A DNA stretch of 64,000 nucleotides from Nitrosospira sp. Nsp14 (GTDB lineage: Bacteria > Pseudomonadota > Gammaproteobacteria > Burkholderiales > Nitrosomonadaceae). Positions within the stretch are counted from its first letter, which is position 1. Each line of letters opens with the position of its first letter. This document shows positions 17,357 to 26,124 of the stretch, piece after piece. The position numbers and the translations under genes were made by a program. The DNA lies in assembly GCF_900113575.1 (NCBI RefSeq), contig NZ_FOPV01000009.1:62001-126000 (forward strand). Reading direction: 5' to 3'. Under the pieces are notes generated by a model, which saw nothing but the letters and a program-made list of their open reading frames with translations, was not told the origin of the DNA and ran no database searches.

Positions 17357-19252
17357 TTACCAATGCAGGCGCCGTAGCAATGAACGTTTTTTCCACTGGT
17401 GCCCCTGCATGCGTTGCAGGATGCTATCCAACATCTGGATCGCCTCTATAATGTGCGGCCCTTTGTTGAGCATGACACACTCGGCACGCTCTCCCATCGC
17501 AGCATCAGTAACTTCGGCGCGACTCGGCCTGCCTGTTTTGACCAACCCTTCCAGAACCTGAGTAGCCCAAATTACGGGAAGGTGCGCGGCCTCGGCCAGC
17601 CATAAAATTTCCTCTTGCAACTCGGCCAGTCGTTCATAACCACATTCCACGGCCAGATCGCCACGCGCGATCATGACCCCAGCGACCGGTGAGCCGAGGA
17701 GAGAAAATATCAGCTCCGGCAATTGCTCGAAAGCGGTACGTGTCTCAATCTTGATCACGATTCCCAGCTTTTCGGCATCAAGCCGTTTCAGCTGTTGCTG
17801 CAACAATGCGATATCCGAGGGCTTTCGCACGAAGGAAAGTCCAACCATATCCGCGTGACGGGCGACAAATTTTAGGTCGATTATGTCCTGGACTGTCAGG
17901 CCATCCAGATCAAGATCGCTATCCGGCAGATTGATGCCCTTGTCAGCCAGCAGCTTTTCTCCGCAATCACGAGCCTGGGTGATCTCAACCCTAATCTCGC
18001 CAGCGTTGACGTCGCGAATTACTCCGCCGATACGGCCATCATCGATCAGAATCCGCTCACCTGGGCGAACACCTGCGAAGACTTCTGGTAGAGAACAAGC
18101 AATACTGGCGGCACGTAACATCCGACCGCCATCGTCGAACTGAGCGGGACGCCCTGGAATCGAGTCACGCGTTATAATGAGGCTGTCGCCGCGATAAAGC
18201 CGAATAATTCCCGCCATTTCGGGAACCACACCTATCTCTCCGGCATAGTCATGATGTATCCCCCGTGCGGCCCCGGGGTCTGGTGCTCGCAACAGGTCAA
18301 GCGACAGGCCAGGCTTGACATATGCAGTTTGGGAAGACTCTCCCCAGCAACCAAAGCTCGCCTGCCCAACGACTTGTATGCTGCGCAACTTACCTCTAGC
18401 GTCGGTGAATTCAATATTGTCGCCTGCCATTACCTGCGCTAGCCAGTTTCCCTTGACTGGAATGCAAGCATCAGCTTCGACGCAGGAAGCGGCTTGCTCC
18501 TCGGGATACAACCAGATGCGAGCAGGCCGGAGCACTTTGCCGTACGCGTCGCGTTTCGGACGCCATTTGAGTACCGCGTGCCCAGACGCGATTTCGCCAG
18601 TACGTAGTTTAGGGCCACCCAAATCCATCAGGATGCGGCACTGACGTCCCGTTTCACGACGCGCCCGCTTGATCTGTCGGAGCAAGCGCATCCAAACGCT
18701 CATGTCGTCGTGCGCGCAATTGATACGCGCGCAGTCCATCCCTTGCAGGATCATTTTTTTGATCAGGGAATAGTCGTCCGCTGCCTCGCCGGGCAATGTG
18801 ACCAGAATGCGAACGCGCCTCTGTGCCGGAGGTTTACCAAGAAGGTTATAAGTGTTGGCTTCCAGCGGCGCGGGTCCCGTTGCCGGAGAATCGGCGAGGG
18901 AAGAGTAGAATTGCGATGACTGCTTACCCAAAACACATTCCAAGAGTGTGATGATGGCGTCCAGATTGTGAAGGACATGGGACTCCGCACGTCCCAGGGA
19001 CGATAATCCAGCCGCCGCGAGTTTTTCCTGCAAGGGACGTATATCGCGCCGCCGCAAGCCCAAATAATGAATCAGATTGGCGGCGCTGGGCCGATGGCGC
19101 GCCGCCACCTTCTCCAAGATCTCGGCGGATTCGCTTTCCAAGGTCATAAGGTCCTGTCGCAGGGCCGTCAATTCCCGCAACAAATCCGCGTAAGAATTTT
19201 TTTTGCTACGCTTAGATGAAGAGGTTTGCCGGTCTGGGCGGGACGGGTTCAT
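17357..19252 (-). CDS. Pyruvate-kinase-like protein with long N-terminal extension
   Basis: The 631-residue protein has about 130 N-terminal helical residues with no known match. A pyruvate kinase barrel follows: RILMDLGGPKLRTGEI, DLKFVARHADMVGLSFVRK, IVIKIET (catalytic lysine), MIARGDLAVECG and IWATQVLEGLVKTGRPSRAE. The B-domain region is enlarged (about residues 245-405), and the C-terminal allosteric domain of classical enzymes is absent. Most catalytic motifs are kept but several are divergent (ARINCAH for the usual RLNFSHG), so it may act as pyruvate kinase or on a related substrate. It is monocistronic, convergent with the lectin gene. Confidence 0.8.
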   Translation of the reverse strand: MNPSRPDRQTSSSKRSKKNSYADLLRELTALRQDLMTLESESAEILEKVAARHRPSAANLIHYLGLRRRDIRPLQEKLAAAGLSSLGRAESHVLHNLDAIITLLECVLGKQSSQFYSSLADSPATGPAPLEANTYNLLGKPPAQRRVRILVTLPGEAADDYSLIKKMILQGMDCARINCAHDDMSVWMRLLRQIKRARRETGRQCRILMDLGGPKLRTGEIASGHAVLKWRPKRDAYGKVLRPARIWLYPEEQAASCVEADACIPVKGNWLAQVMAGDNIEFTDARGKLRSIQVVGQASFGCWGESSQTAYVKPGLSLDLLRAPDPGAARGIHHDYAGEIGVVPEMAGIIRLYRGDSLIITRDSIPGRPAQFDDGGRMLRAASIACSLPEVFAGVRPGERILIDDGRIGGVIRDVNAGEIRVEITQARDCGEKLLADKGINLPDSDLDLDGLTVQDIIDLKFVARHADMVGLSFVRKPSDIALLQQQLKRLDAEKLGIVIKIETRTAFEQLPELIFSLLGSPVAGVMIARGDLAVECGYERLAELQEEILWLAEAAHLPVIWATQVLEGLVKTGRPSRAEVTDAAMGERAECVMLNKGPHIIEAIQMLDSILQRMQGHQWKKRSLLRRLHW

Positions 19253-19279
19253 GCTAGCTCTCCATAGGGGTCGGAAATA

Positions 19280-19310
19280 TTGTCATTGCATTGTTGCAAA
19301 GATATGACAA
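19280..19310. promoter_or_regulatory. Nested inverted repeat in the 5' region of the pyruvate-kinase-like gene
   Basis: TTGTCAT (19280-19286) and ATGACAA (19304-19310) are a 7-bp inverted repeat, with TTGCA/TGCAA nested inside. It begins 28 nt upstream of the ATG at 19252. On the plus strand TTGTCA followed 17 nt later by TATGAC also resembles a sigma-70 promoter. It could be an operator for the gene, or a divergent promoter. Confidence 0.45.
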
Positions 19311-19388
19311 TAAACCCGCGCGTCAACGTCGTTTTTTCTAATCAATCATTATAAGAATCAGAGGCTTATCCAGATAGCGTTCGAGTAT

Positions 19389-19416
19389 GGCCCCCAGTTA
19401 TGGGGGGTCTTTTTTT
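19389..19416 (+). terminator. Orphan intrinsic-terminator-like hairpin
   Basis: CCCCC (19391-19395) and GGGGG close a 6-nt loop, and are followed by TCTTTTTTT. No plus-strand gene precedes it. Together with the promoter-like boxes at 19280-19308 it would delimit a short non-coding transcript of about 100 nt; this is an inference only. Confidence 0.45.
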
Positions 19417-19634
19417 CCATCTCTTTAAAGTCTCACCACTGAAGTACTTACCCTTTCGCCTATAGACCAACCCCACGGGAATAGCCCGTGGTCGAATTTT
19501 CTGCCATCGACTTGAGTAGTGCCCGGCGCCGCCGGTACTCACCTGCCAGACGCCAGAACAGTTACCTCGCGGGATCACTGGGCCGGATCACTGAGGGTGT
19601 CCGTTTCTGTTACGGGAATGGGAAAATTGCTCTT

Positions 19635-19653
19635 TCCTGTTACTGTTGCAGGA
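19635..19653. repeat. Hairpin repeat unit, copy 1
   Basis: TCCTG-TTACTGTTG-CAGGA. It shares 16 of 19 bases with the unit at 19704-19722; differences are all in the loop. Confidence 0.65.
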
Positions 19654-19703
19654 GCCGGGGGTTAGCCCTACGGTTCCGCTTTAGGAAGAATCAGGAGATT
19701 TGG

Positions 19704-19722
19704 TCCTGTTATGGTAGCAGGA
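19704..19722. repeat. Hairpin repeat unit, copy 2
   Basis: TCCTG-TTATGGTAG-CAGGA, with the stem extended to 7 bp here (GGTCCTG/CAGGACC, 19702-19724). It is the second copy of the unit at 19635-19653, 69 nt away. Confidence 0.65.
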
Positions 19723-20179
19723 CCGTTTGAAGAGATTGATTGATGCAGTCGCAGATGCTGATTCTTCTGTGCGCAGACCATCACCCGCGTACCGTCACCC
19801 GCGCGGGTCCTGCATTTGATCTTCCGATTCCGATTACGGATATTGTATCCGTTACCGGTACAGCTAGCGGTTTCTGTTTCTTATTATCGCTCCCCGGCGG
19901 GATAACAGGGTGTATCTTCAGTGCAAGATTGCAGAGGGCGGAGGGCTCGCACCGCATGCGCGGGATTCTGGAACAGGACTGTAGCACGACCATACGGCCA
20001 AAATGTTTTCCAACCTGCCCAACTACGTCATTCTGGATCCGGACACCATTGGCGCGCGGCTGCGCTGTATGACGGTATCCTTTAGTTCCCAACCTGAACA
20101 TGAGCGGGGCCGGAAACCTGCAAGTCCGCTTTCATTCGAGAATTCCCGACCCTGCTTCAGTCCACCAAAAACGAAGATA

Positions 20180-20449
20180 CTATTTTTTCTCCTTGTACGG
20201 TTTCTTGTCCATTACTTCCTGATCTCTGTATTCGTATTTCACCCCCGGCGGCACATCGTCGGGTACCTTTTCGCGCATGATCTCGCTGGTTGAGCTTGGC
20301 TGTTTCCCATAATATTTGTCCCCGTCCTTTTTGCTGGACCCGGTGCTCGTCGTCGTTTCCTTGCCCTTGTCATGCGATTCAGCGGACACGCCGAAGCTAC
20401 AAACAGCCGTAAAGGCGGCGAGAATAACAGTCGATATGAGTTTGTTCAT
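20180..20449 (-). CDS. Small secreted lysine-rich protein of unknown function
   Basis: The 89-residue protein begins MNKLISTVILAAFTAVCSFG with a signal peptide cleaved near VSA|ES. The mature part is short and very hydrophilic, with many Lys, Asp, Ser and Thr residues and an end rich in Tyr and Lys (VKYEYRDQEVMDKKPYKEK). AGGAG lies 6 nt before the ATG. I do not recognise the family. The low-complexity mature region suggests an unstructured periplasmic protein. Confidence 0.7.
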   Translation of the reverse strand: MNKLISTVILAAFTAVCSFGVSAESHDKGKETTTSTGSSKKDGDKYYGKQPSSTSEIMREKVPDDVPPGVKYEYRDQEVMDKKPYKEKK

Positions 20450-20769
20450 TTCAGGCTCCTATTAGTGAGCTACGTGATAGATAAAAACATCGATCGCCCG
20501 TTTTGGTGCGTGGTAAGCATGTTCTTTGAATCCTGCGCCGAGCAGACCTTTCGCCTGGTTTCCCACAACGTTCATAAACAATACGAATGCTCTTCGATAT
20601 ATTCGGTGCGCTAACGCACCGATCCATGCATTACCGTTAATAGGAAGGGAGCGAAAAGGAAAGGTTTTTTTGTCCATTTAGCTGTCGGTAATGCTGAGCT
20701 TGTTTACACGGCAGATGATGACTGATCGATGCCCGCGCGTACGAAGTGCGAGCTGCCTTATGCGCGAAA

Positions 20770-20789
20770 GAGACTTCATGTGAAGTCTC
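20770..20789. repeat. 9-bp inverted repeat
   Basis: GAGACTTCA and TGAAGTCTC are perfect reverse complements with a 2-nt centre. The repeat lies in the non-coding stretch upstream of the repeat-containing secreted protein. Confidence 0.65.
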
Positions 20790-20884
20790 AATAATCGCCT
20801 TCAGCGCTAGGGATTCGCGATGTCTTCAACCAGCAGCAGTTACGATTGGAGAAATATATTCGTTGGTCGGTAGAGAGGAGCATT

Positions 20885-20929
20885 GCGTCTCCCTATAACT
20901 GCTAACGTAACGAGACGCCAAAGCGTCTC
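20885..20929 (+). promoter_or_regulatory. Three-arm repeat able to form two exclusive hairpins
   Basis: GCGTCTC (20885-20891), GAGACGC (20912-20918) and GCGTCTC (20923-20929) are exact. The middle arm can pair with either neighbour: a 20-nt loop with the first, or a 4-nt CAAA loop with the last. That is the architecture of an attenuator or switch. No T-run follows, and the next gene starts 198 nt downstream, so a regulatory role is inferred only. Confidence 0.4.
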
Positions 20930-21126
20930 ATACTCTGCCAAAAAGGGTCGCGCGTGGCCTGAACGAAGTCATCAGACCATTGGATTGCGAGGGAGCGAAG
21001 CGTTAGCGGCGAGCCCATGATGGGGTGTTTAGACCATGTGCTTGGTGCGACAACGTACGGAACAACTCTTGGGCTAGCGTATCATTTTAATACAGCAATT
21101 TTGCTGGATTGAAACGGGGAACGGCT

Positions 21127-21510
21127 ATGAAAAATACTTCGGCTTTAAAAAATACAACTCGATCGATCCTGATTGCCAGCGTTATGTTCGGCGTTACGGG
21201 CATGGTGCATGCTCAAAGCTCCACCGCCAAAACCGCCAAAAAACCGGGCAGCTCCATGTCGAGCCCGGCCGCGCACACATACGGTAAAGATGCAGCACGG
21301 GACTATGCAATCTCGCAAGGATCAGGCTCACATACGTATGGAAAAGACCAATCGGCCGACTATGCGCAGTCGCAAGGTTCGGGATTTCACGCGTATGGAA
21401 AAGATTCAGCAAGCGATTACTCAATGTCGCAAGGATCAAGCTCCACCGGACGGTCCACTGGGATGGGATCGAGTTCCTCGCAAGGCTCGAGCACCTCAGG
21501 AGGGGATTAA
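21127..21510 (+). CDS. Secreted protein with three tandem 19-residue repeats
   Basis: The 127-residue protein from ATG 21127 follows a GGGGA site; a TTG six codons upstream is rejected. A signal peptide ends near VHA|QSS. The mature part has three imperfect repeats of the form H-x-Y-G-K-D-x-A-x-D-Y-x-x-S-Q-G-S (HTYGKDAARDYAISQGSG and variants), then a Ser/Gly-rich tail. The repeats also show in DNA as a 57-nt period. I do not recognise a family; a surface or matrix protein of low complexity is a reasonable guess. Confidence 0.7.
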   Translation: MKNTSALKNTTRSILIASVMFGVTGMVHAQSSTAKTAKKPGSSMSSPAAHTYGKDAARDYAISQGSGSHTYGKDQSADYAQSQGSGFHAYGKDSASDYSMSQGSSSTGRSTGMGSSSSQGSSTSGGD

Positions 21511-21557
21511 CTACGGTCTGTTTCTTTAAGATCCGACCAGGTAGGCAGGCCGCCGGT

Positions 21558-21598
21558 AATCCGGTGTTTCCGGGGCTCCTTGGCGGAAACGCCGGATT
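21558..21598. terminator. Strong 15-bp hairpin after the repeat-containing protein
   Basis: AATCCGGTGTTTCCG pairs with CGGAAACGCCGGATT (one G-U pair) around an 11-nt loop, 47 nt after the stop codon at 21510. No T-run follows. It may end or stabilise the transcript, or be a dispersed intergenic repeat. Confidence 0.5.
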
Positions 21599-21830
21599 GG
21601 TTCCGATCTATTGTTGGCGGGCCAATTTGTGTGTAAAAGCTTGCCGTTCCCGGTGTCGAACGGACGAAGCGACGCTGCGCGGTAATGCGATTCCCAGCTA
21701 TTTTTATGGAAACAGATGCGGAGGAAGTATATAGCAAAGCGAAATCCCTCTGCGCCCCGTCCGGCATCGGCTTGACGAGAACTTGTTAAAGTCCTGTTGT
21801 AAGCCCACGCATCTCTTCCCCGAACGAATC

Positions 21831-22163
21831 TTAAAAATCAATCCGAGCGCTAATGGCGTCGTATACCTTTGAACTGAATGCGGCTGCCTGGTGAATTATT
21901 TCGCCCTCTGCCTGATCTTGAACCCTTCCTGTTTTGTATAGTTTTTCTCCGATTCTGAATGCATTTTCCCATGCCGCATTACATATGGGATTGCCGAAGA
22001 TTTTTTTCTTTTCTGCAATATGAGCGGCCAGTCCACTTAAGAACTTATCGTGGGTGCCGGAAAAATAGCCCCCTACGGTACAGAGTCGATAATCCTGTTC
22101 AGCTGCGATGCTGGAGCTCGAAAAGCCTACGAAAAGAACAGTTGCAATCCACCACATTCTCAT
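21831..22163 (-). CDS. Small secreted protein of unknown function
   Basis: The 110-residue protein from ATG 22163 has a GAGGGA site 4 nt upstream and a signal peptide (MRMWWIATVLFVGFSSSSIA|AEQ). The mature part of about 90 residues has two cysteines (C near residue 30 and near 63), an aromatic-glycine YFSGTHDKF stretch and helical C-terminal half. Longer in-frame starts upstream are unlikely. Family not recognised. Confidence 0.65.
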   Translation of the reverse strand: MRMWWIATVLFVGFSSSSIAAEQDYRLCTVGGYFSGTHDKFLSGLAAHIAEKKKIFGNPICNAAWENAFRIGEKLYKTGRVQDQAEGEIIHQAAAFSSKVYDAISARIDF

Positions 22164-23119
22164 AATATCCCTCGAATTAAGTGTTGATATTAGGCGGACA
22201 CACCCGCCAGCGTACCGGCCATTCACACCGCGGCGTCTCAGTTCTACCAAATTCCGTAGTTCATTTCATCCTGCTGCTTCGGGGCGATTCCAGCATATTG
22301 CCCTGAAACTGTGGTACGGGTATCCGGTAGCACCGCAGTTTTCAATATTGCGCCCGGCGGCCTTTAAAAACAAGAATCGTTATATGAAACGCCGCAACCA
22401 TATTGACGGAGCAGACCATCCTTCCCGATGGTTATCTCCGTATTGCCGGCTCGACCCTTCCGTTGGCCCGCCGCCGAATAAACGTATTATTCAAATCTTT
22501 CCTGCCAGATTTCCCGCGCTCGGATTTGACGGGTTTTTACATCGCTGTTTGTTAAAAAGCCCCCATTTTTCGAGCATAAGATGGACCTACAGTTGAACAA
22601 ACCGAGATCCGGAAAATCCGGATAAGTTTCGCCCGGTACAAGGGGCTTTTGCGGACGGACCCCATGGCGGAGGCAGGGTAGCATGGGTCCGAATTAGCCC
22701 AAGGGAACGGACGAAAAAAATGACCTTGAATGTTTTCAGCAAAGCCACCGGGCTGAAGGCCATCTGATCCGTAATCGCCGCTGCCGAGACAAGCCTATGC
22801 TTGGACCTACGTGGCATTTGGTTGACCGCTTTTGGTCGAGCCTCGGTCATGCCCGCCCTTTCAATACTCGCTGCGGAGATACTATCGGAGGCTTTGTTAC
22901 TACCCGTACCACACGGCCTGATTTATTTGGCCGCTGCGACAAAGAAAACGGCGGAATAACCGTTAACTGAATGTGATTCATTTGCAGAGCGCGCCGACCA
23001 TTTACCAAGGGATTCGCAGCGAAAGTTCGCCACACATCGCGTCAGCACGCACTGTCAGGGACTCTTGGTGATTCTTATATGTTGCACATCATTAGCTCGA
23101 TTAATCGGCAGGATTTCAT
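22164..23119. other. 950 nt without a supportable gene
   Basis: Frames of 57-160 codons occur on both strands, overlap each other and carry no motif, signal or ribosome site. The sequence just before 23120 includes the AGGA site of the histidine kinase gene. Confidence 0.5.
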
Positions 23120-26068
23120 ATGACGATCCGCAAATTGAGCCACATCTTTTACCTTGTAACGGGTTTTCTCATTCTTCTGCTTACACTGTTTGTCACACTC
23201 CGCTTCAATGAGCAGCGCAAGCTTACGCATGCGCAGGATGCCCGTCATGCCTCCTCCCGTGTTGCGGACGGGCTGCGGCAATCCTCCGATAACCTGACAC
23301 GTTTGGCTCGCAGCTTCGCCACTACCGGAAATCCGAAGTTCGAGCACATGTATTGGCAAACGCTTGCCATCCGCAACGGCGACCTGGCAACGCCACGCAA
23401 CTACGAACGAGGTTACTGGGATCTCGCCATCGGGGATCCCAATTTTCGTGCAGAGTATGAAAGTACAAAAATCTCCATGCGTACGCGATGGGAAAATCTT
23501 ACGCTCACGCAGGCGGAGACCGCTAAATTGGAGGAAGCTGAAAGCACGTCAAATTGGCTGGTACAGTCGGAACGAACCGCATTGAACGCAATGAAAGGCC
23601 TCTTTCAAGACGAGGCCGGGCACTTTGTCATCAAGGACAAGCCCAACATCGAACTTGCTCGTTTTATCTTGAACGACGAGACATATGATGCGGCCAAGGC
23701 GAGAATATCGCGGTCTATCAATGAATTTCATGAGCTGAACGACGCGCATACACGCGATATTATTGATCTTGCCCAAGAACGCACAAAGCTTTACGTTGCT
23801 GGCGTCTTCCTTACGTTGGCGGTTCTACTGGTGTGGTTTGTTCTTTCTTATTTTATAGTGAGGCGAAAAGTAGCAAGTTTGGAGTTGCTGGAACGACATA
23901 CCAAGAATAATACATCCCAGGGGAACGATACACCTCAATTTGACCTTGCGACGGAAGATGAGATTGGCCGGCTTTCACGCACAGTCGCCACGGCTCACTT
24001 CGAACGGGACCGCTACAACAGGGAACTGGAAGCCATGGTGGCGTCACGAACTGCGGAACTGGAGCATGCCCGGCGCGACGCGGAGCAGGCGAACCGAGCC
24101 AAATCGAGTTTTCTCGCTGCAATGAGTCACGAGATTCGCACGCCCATGAACGGCGTGATCGGCATGATCGATGTGCTGCATGAGACCAGCCTGCGCAAAG
24201 ACCAGGTGGAAATGGTCGATCTTGTGCGCGAATCAGCCTTGTCATTACTGAGTATCATTGATGACATTCTCGATTTTTCAAAAATCGAGGCGGGCAAGCT
24301 CCAGATCGAGCACGTGCCGCTTCCCATCGACGACGTGGCAGAGAAGGCCTGCAGCATCCTGGACCAACTCGCTCAGAAGAAGGGCGTGGAACTTACCTTA
24401 TTCATCGAACCCAACCTTCCTGCCGAAGTGGTCGGGGATGCGCTGCGGCTGCGTCAGGTTCTTCTTAATCTGGTCAGTAACGCCATAAAATTTTCCGCCA
24501 ACCAGCGACGACAAGGGAAGGTTTCAGTGCGCGTGTTGCTAGCCCACCAGAACCCGGAACGGATAATTGTCGAGTTCCAGGTGGTCGACAATGGCCTTGG
24601 CATGAATGAAGAAACCCAGAAAAAATTATTCACGCCTTTTACGCAAGCCGATATTTCGACGACCCGGCGCTTCGGCGGAACCGGGCTGGGACTGGTCATC
24701 TCACGTAATCTGGTTGAACTGATGGGGGGAGAAATCAGCGTCGAAAGTTCGATAGGGCAAGGCAGCACGTTTACCGTCCGCCTGCCTTTCAAGCCAAAGC
24801 CAGCGGGCACAGGCGACACATCTGCTACGACATCTGAAATCACCGGCTTGTCATGTCTCGTTGCCGGCGACGCGAAAGGATTGGCGCCCGATCTTGGCAT
24901 TTATCTTGAACGCGGGGACGCAAAGTTGGAGCGCGTCCACGATCTTTCCGCCATCCCGGAGTGGATCCGCCACTGCCCCCCCGGTCTGTGGGTAGTGGTG
25001 ATCGATGCTGAAGATACGGCTCCGCAGTTGGATAACCTCAATGCCGCGGGTCGCGAGCGGCCCGACCTGGACCTTCGTTTTGTCGTTATCGGCCGTGGAA
25101 AACGCCGCTGGCCGCGCTTGCGGGAAAATGGAGTTGTAACGGTGGATGGGAACCTGTTGCCCCGTCGCGCTTTGATCAAGGCGGTAGCTCTTGCGGCCAA
25201 CAGGACACGGGATGAAGCCAAACAACCGCTTCCCGCGCACGAGGCGTCTCTAGATCTTTCACCACGCATCCAGGCAGGGGAACGACCTCAGGTAATCCTG
25301 GTAGCCGAGGACAACGAGACCAATCAGGAGGTGATCCGGCGCCAGCTCGCCCTGCTGGGTTATGCGATCGCCGTGGCGGGCAACGGGCGGGAAGCATGGG
25401 AGCTGTGGAAAACCGGCAGGTACTCGTTACTACTGACCGATGTGCACATGCCTGAAATGGACGGCTATGAGCTGTGTGCCGCTATCCGAGCCAGCGAAAC
25501 CGGGATGACTCATATTCCCATCATCGCTGTCACTGCCAACGCGCTTAAGGGTGAAGCGGAGCATTGCCGCGCCATAGGAATGGATGATTACCTGAGCAAA
25601 CCACTTCAGCTAACGGATTTGAGGAAAGCATTGGAAAAATGGCTCCCACCTGCGATACCTGACAGATCTGCGGCAGAATCAACGGCGTACAGCGGTACGC
25701 TACCGACTCCAACGTCCGCTCCCGATGCGCGGACAGGTTCGGGGCTGATCGATATCGCCGTTCTCCAAAGACTGGTAGGAAATGACCCAGCGGTAATCAA
25801 CGAGTGCCTGCTGAGCTTTCGAAAAACGGCAACCAAGACGAGCGCTGAATTAAAAGCGGCCTATCGTGCTGGGCAAACGGCGCAGGTCGGAGCGGCGGCG
25901 CACAAGCTCAAGTCTTCGGCCCGCTCCGTTGGGGCTGTCTCGCTCGGAGAGTTATGCGCCAGCATGGAAGATGCCTGTTCTGCTAAAACGAACATAGAGC
26001 TGGATACTGTTATCCAACGTTTCGAGGCGGAAATAGCCGCCCTGGATGAATATCTTGGCTCCTCTTAA
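23120..26068 (+). CDS. Hybrid sensor histidine kinase with HPt domain
   Basis: The 982-residue membrane kinase has an N-terminal helix (about 8-27), a periplasmic helical sensor region (about 28-230), a second helix (about 231-252) and a HAMP-like segment. The HisKA block [14 protein letters not shown] (H337) follows, then the ATPase with [12 protein letters not shown] and [13 protein letters not shown]. After it comes a decayed receiver (about 575-705) lacking the phospho-acceptor pattern, an intact receiver ([14 protein letters not shown]774) and a C-terminal HPt domain ([13 protein letters not shown]928). This suggests an H-D-H phosphorelay. AGGA lies 7 nt before the ATG. The next gene, 56 nt on, is the likely partner. 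Confidence 0.92.
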   Translation: MTIRKLSHIFYLVTGFLILLLTLFVTLRFNEQRKLTHAQDARHASSRVADGLRQSSDNLTRLARSFATTGNPKFEHMYWQTLAIRNGDLATPRNYERGYWDLAIGDPNFRAEYESTKISMRTRWENLTLTQAETAKLEEAESTSNWLVQSERTALNAMKGLFQDEAGHFVIKDKPNIELARFILNDETYDAAKARISRSINEFHELNDAHTRDIIDLAQERTKLYVAGVFLTLAVLLVWFVLSYFIVRRKVASLELLERHTKNNTSQGNDTPQFDLATEDEIGRLSRTVATAHFERDRYNRELEAMVASRTAELEHARRDAEQANRAKSSFLAAMSHEIRTPMNGVIGMIDVLHETSLRKDQVEMVDLVRESALSLLSIIDDILDFSKIEAGKLQIEHVPLPIDDVAEKACSILDQLAQKKGVELTLFIEPNLPAEVVGDALRLRQVLLNLVSNAIKFSANQRRQGKVSVRVLLAHQNPERIIVEFQVVDNGLGMNEETQKKLFTPFTQADISTTRRFGGTGLGLVISRNLVELMGGEISVESSIGQGSTFTVRLPFKPKPAGTGDTSATTSEITGLSCLVAGDAKGLAPDLGIYLERGDAKLERVHDLSAIPEWIRHCPPGLWVVVIDAEDTAPQLDNLNAAGRERPDLDLRFVVIGRGKRRWPRLRENGVVTVDGNLLPRRALIKAVALAANRTRDEAKQPLPAHEASLDLSPRIQAGERPQVILVAEDNETNQEVIRRQLALLGYAIAVAGNGREAWELWKTGRYSLLLTDVHMPEMDGYELCAAIRASETGMTHIPIIAVTANALKGEAEHCRAIGMDDYLSKPLQLTDLRKALEKWLPPAIPDRSAAESTAYSGTLPTPTSAPDARTGSGLIDIAVLQRLVGNDPAVINECLLSFRKTATKTSAELKAAYRAGQTAQVGAAAHKLKSSARSVGAVSLGELCASMEDACSAKTNIELDTVIQRFEAEIAALDEYLGSS

Positions 26069-26124
26069 CAAAAATGCGGAGACCTTCCAAAAACAGAAGG
26101 GGATTACATGGTCGCAGGGCCTTT

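Larger units (their letters stand above)
19417..20179. other. Hairpin-rich region without a supportable gene
   Basis: The stretch holds two near-identical hairpins (19635-19653 and 19704-19722), a stem ACGGATA/TATCCGT (19836-19852) and shorter inverted repeats. Open frames occur on both strands over 19740-20100 but show no motif, signal peptide or ribosome site. Confidence 0.5.
20450..21126. other. 680 nt mostly non-coding, with several hairpins
   Basis: A 71-codon minus frame (20462-20677) has no ribosome site or motif and is not called. The rest holds the inverted repeats at 20770-20789 and 20885-20929. A CAGCAA/TTGCTG palindrome at 21093-21106 lies directly upstream of the ribosome site of the next gene. 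Confidence 0.5.

Noticed and set aside
19740-20101. Overlapping ORFs of about 110 codons on both strands
   Set aside because: Neither has a ribosome site, signal peptide or recognised motif; one or both must be chance frames.
20462-20677. 71-codon minus ORF next to the small secreted protein
   Set aside because: No ribosome site, no motif, and composition unlike neighbouring genes.
22164-23119. Several ORFs of 57-160 codons
   Set aside because: They overlap one another on both strands and show no support of any kind.
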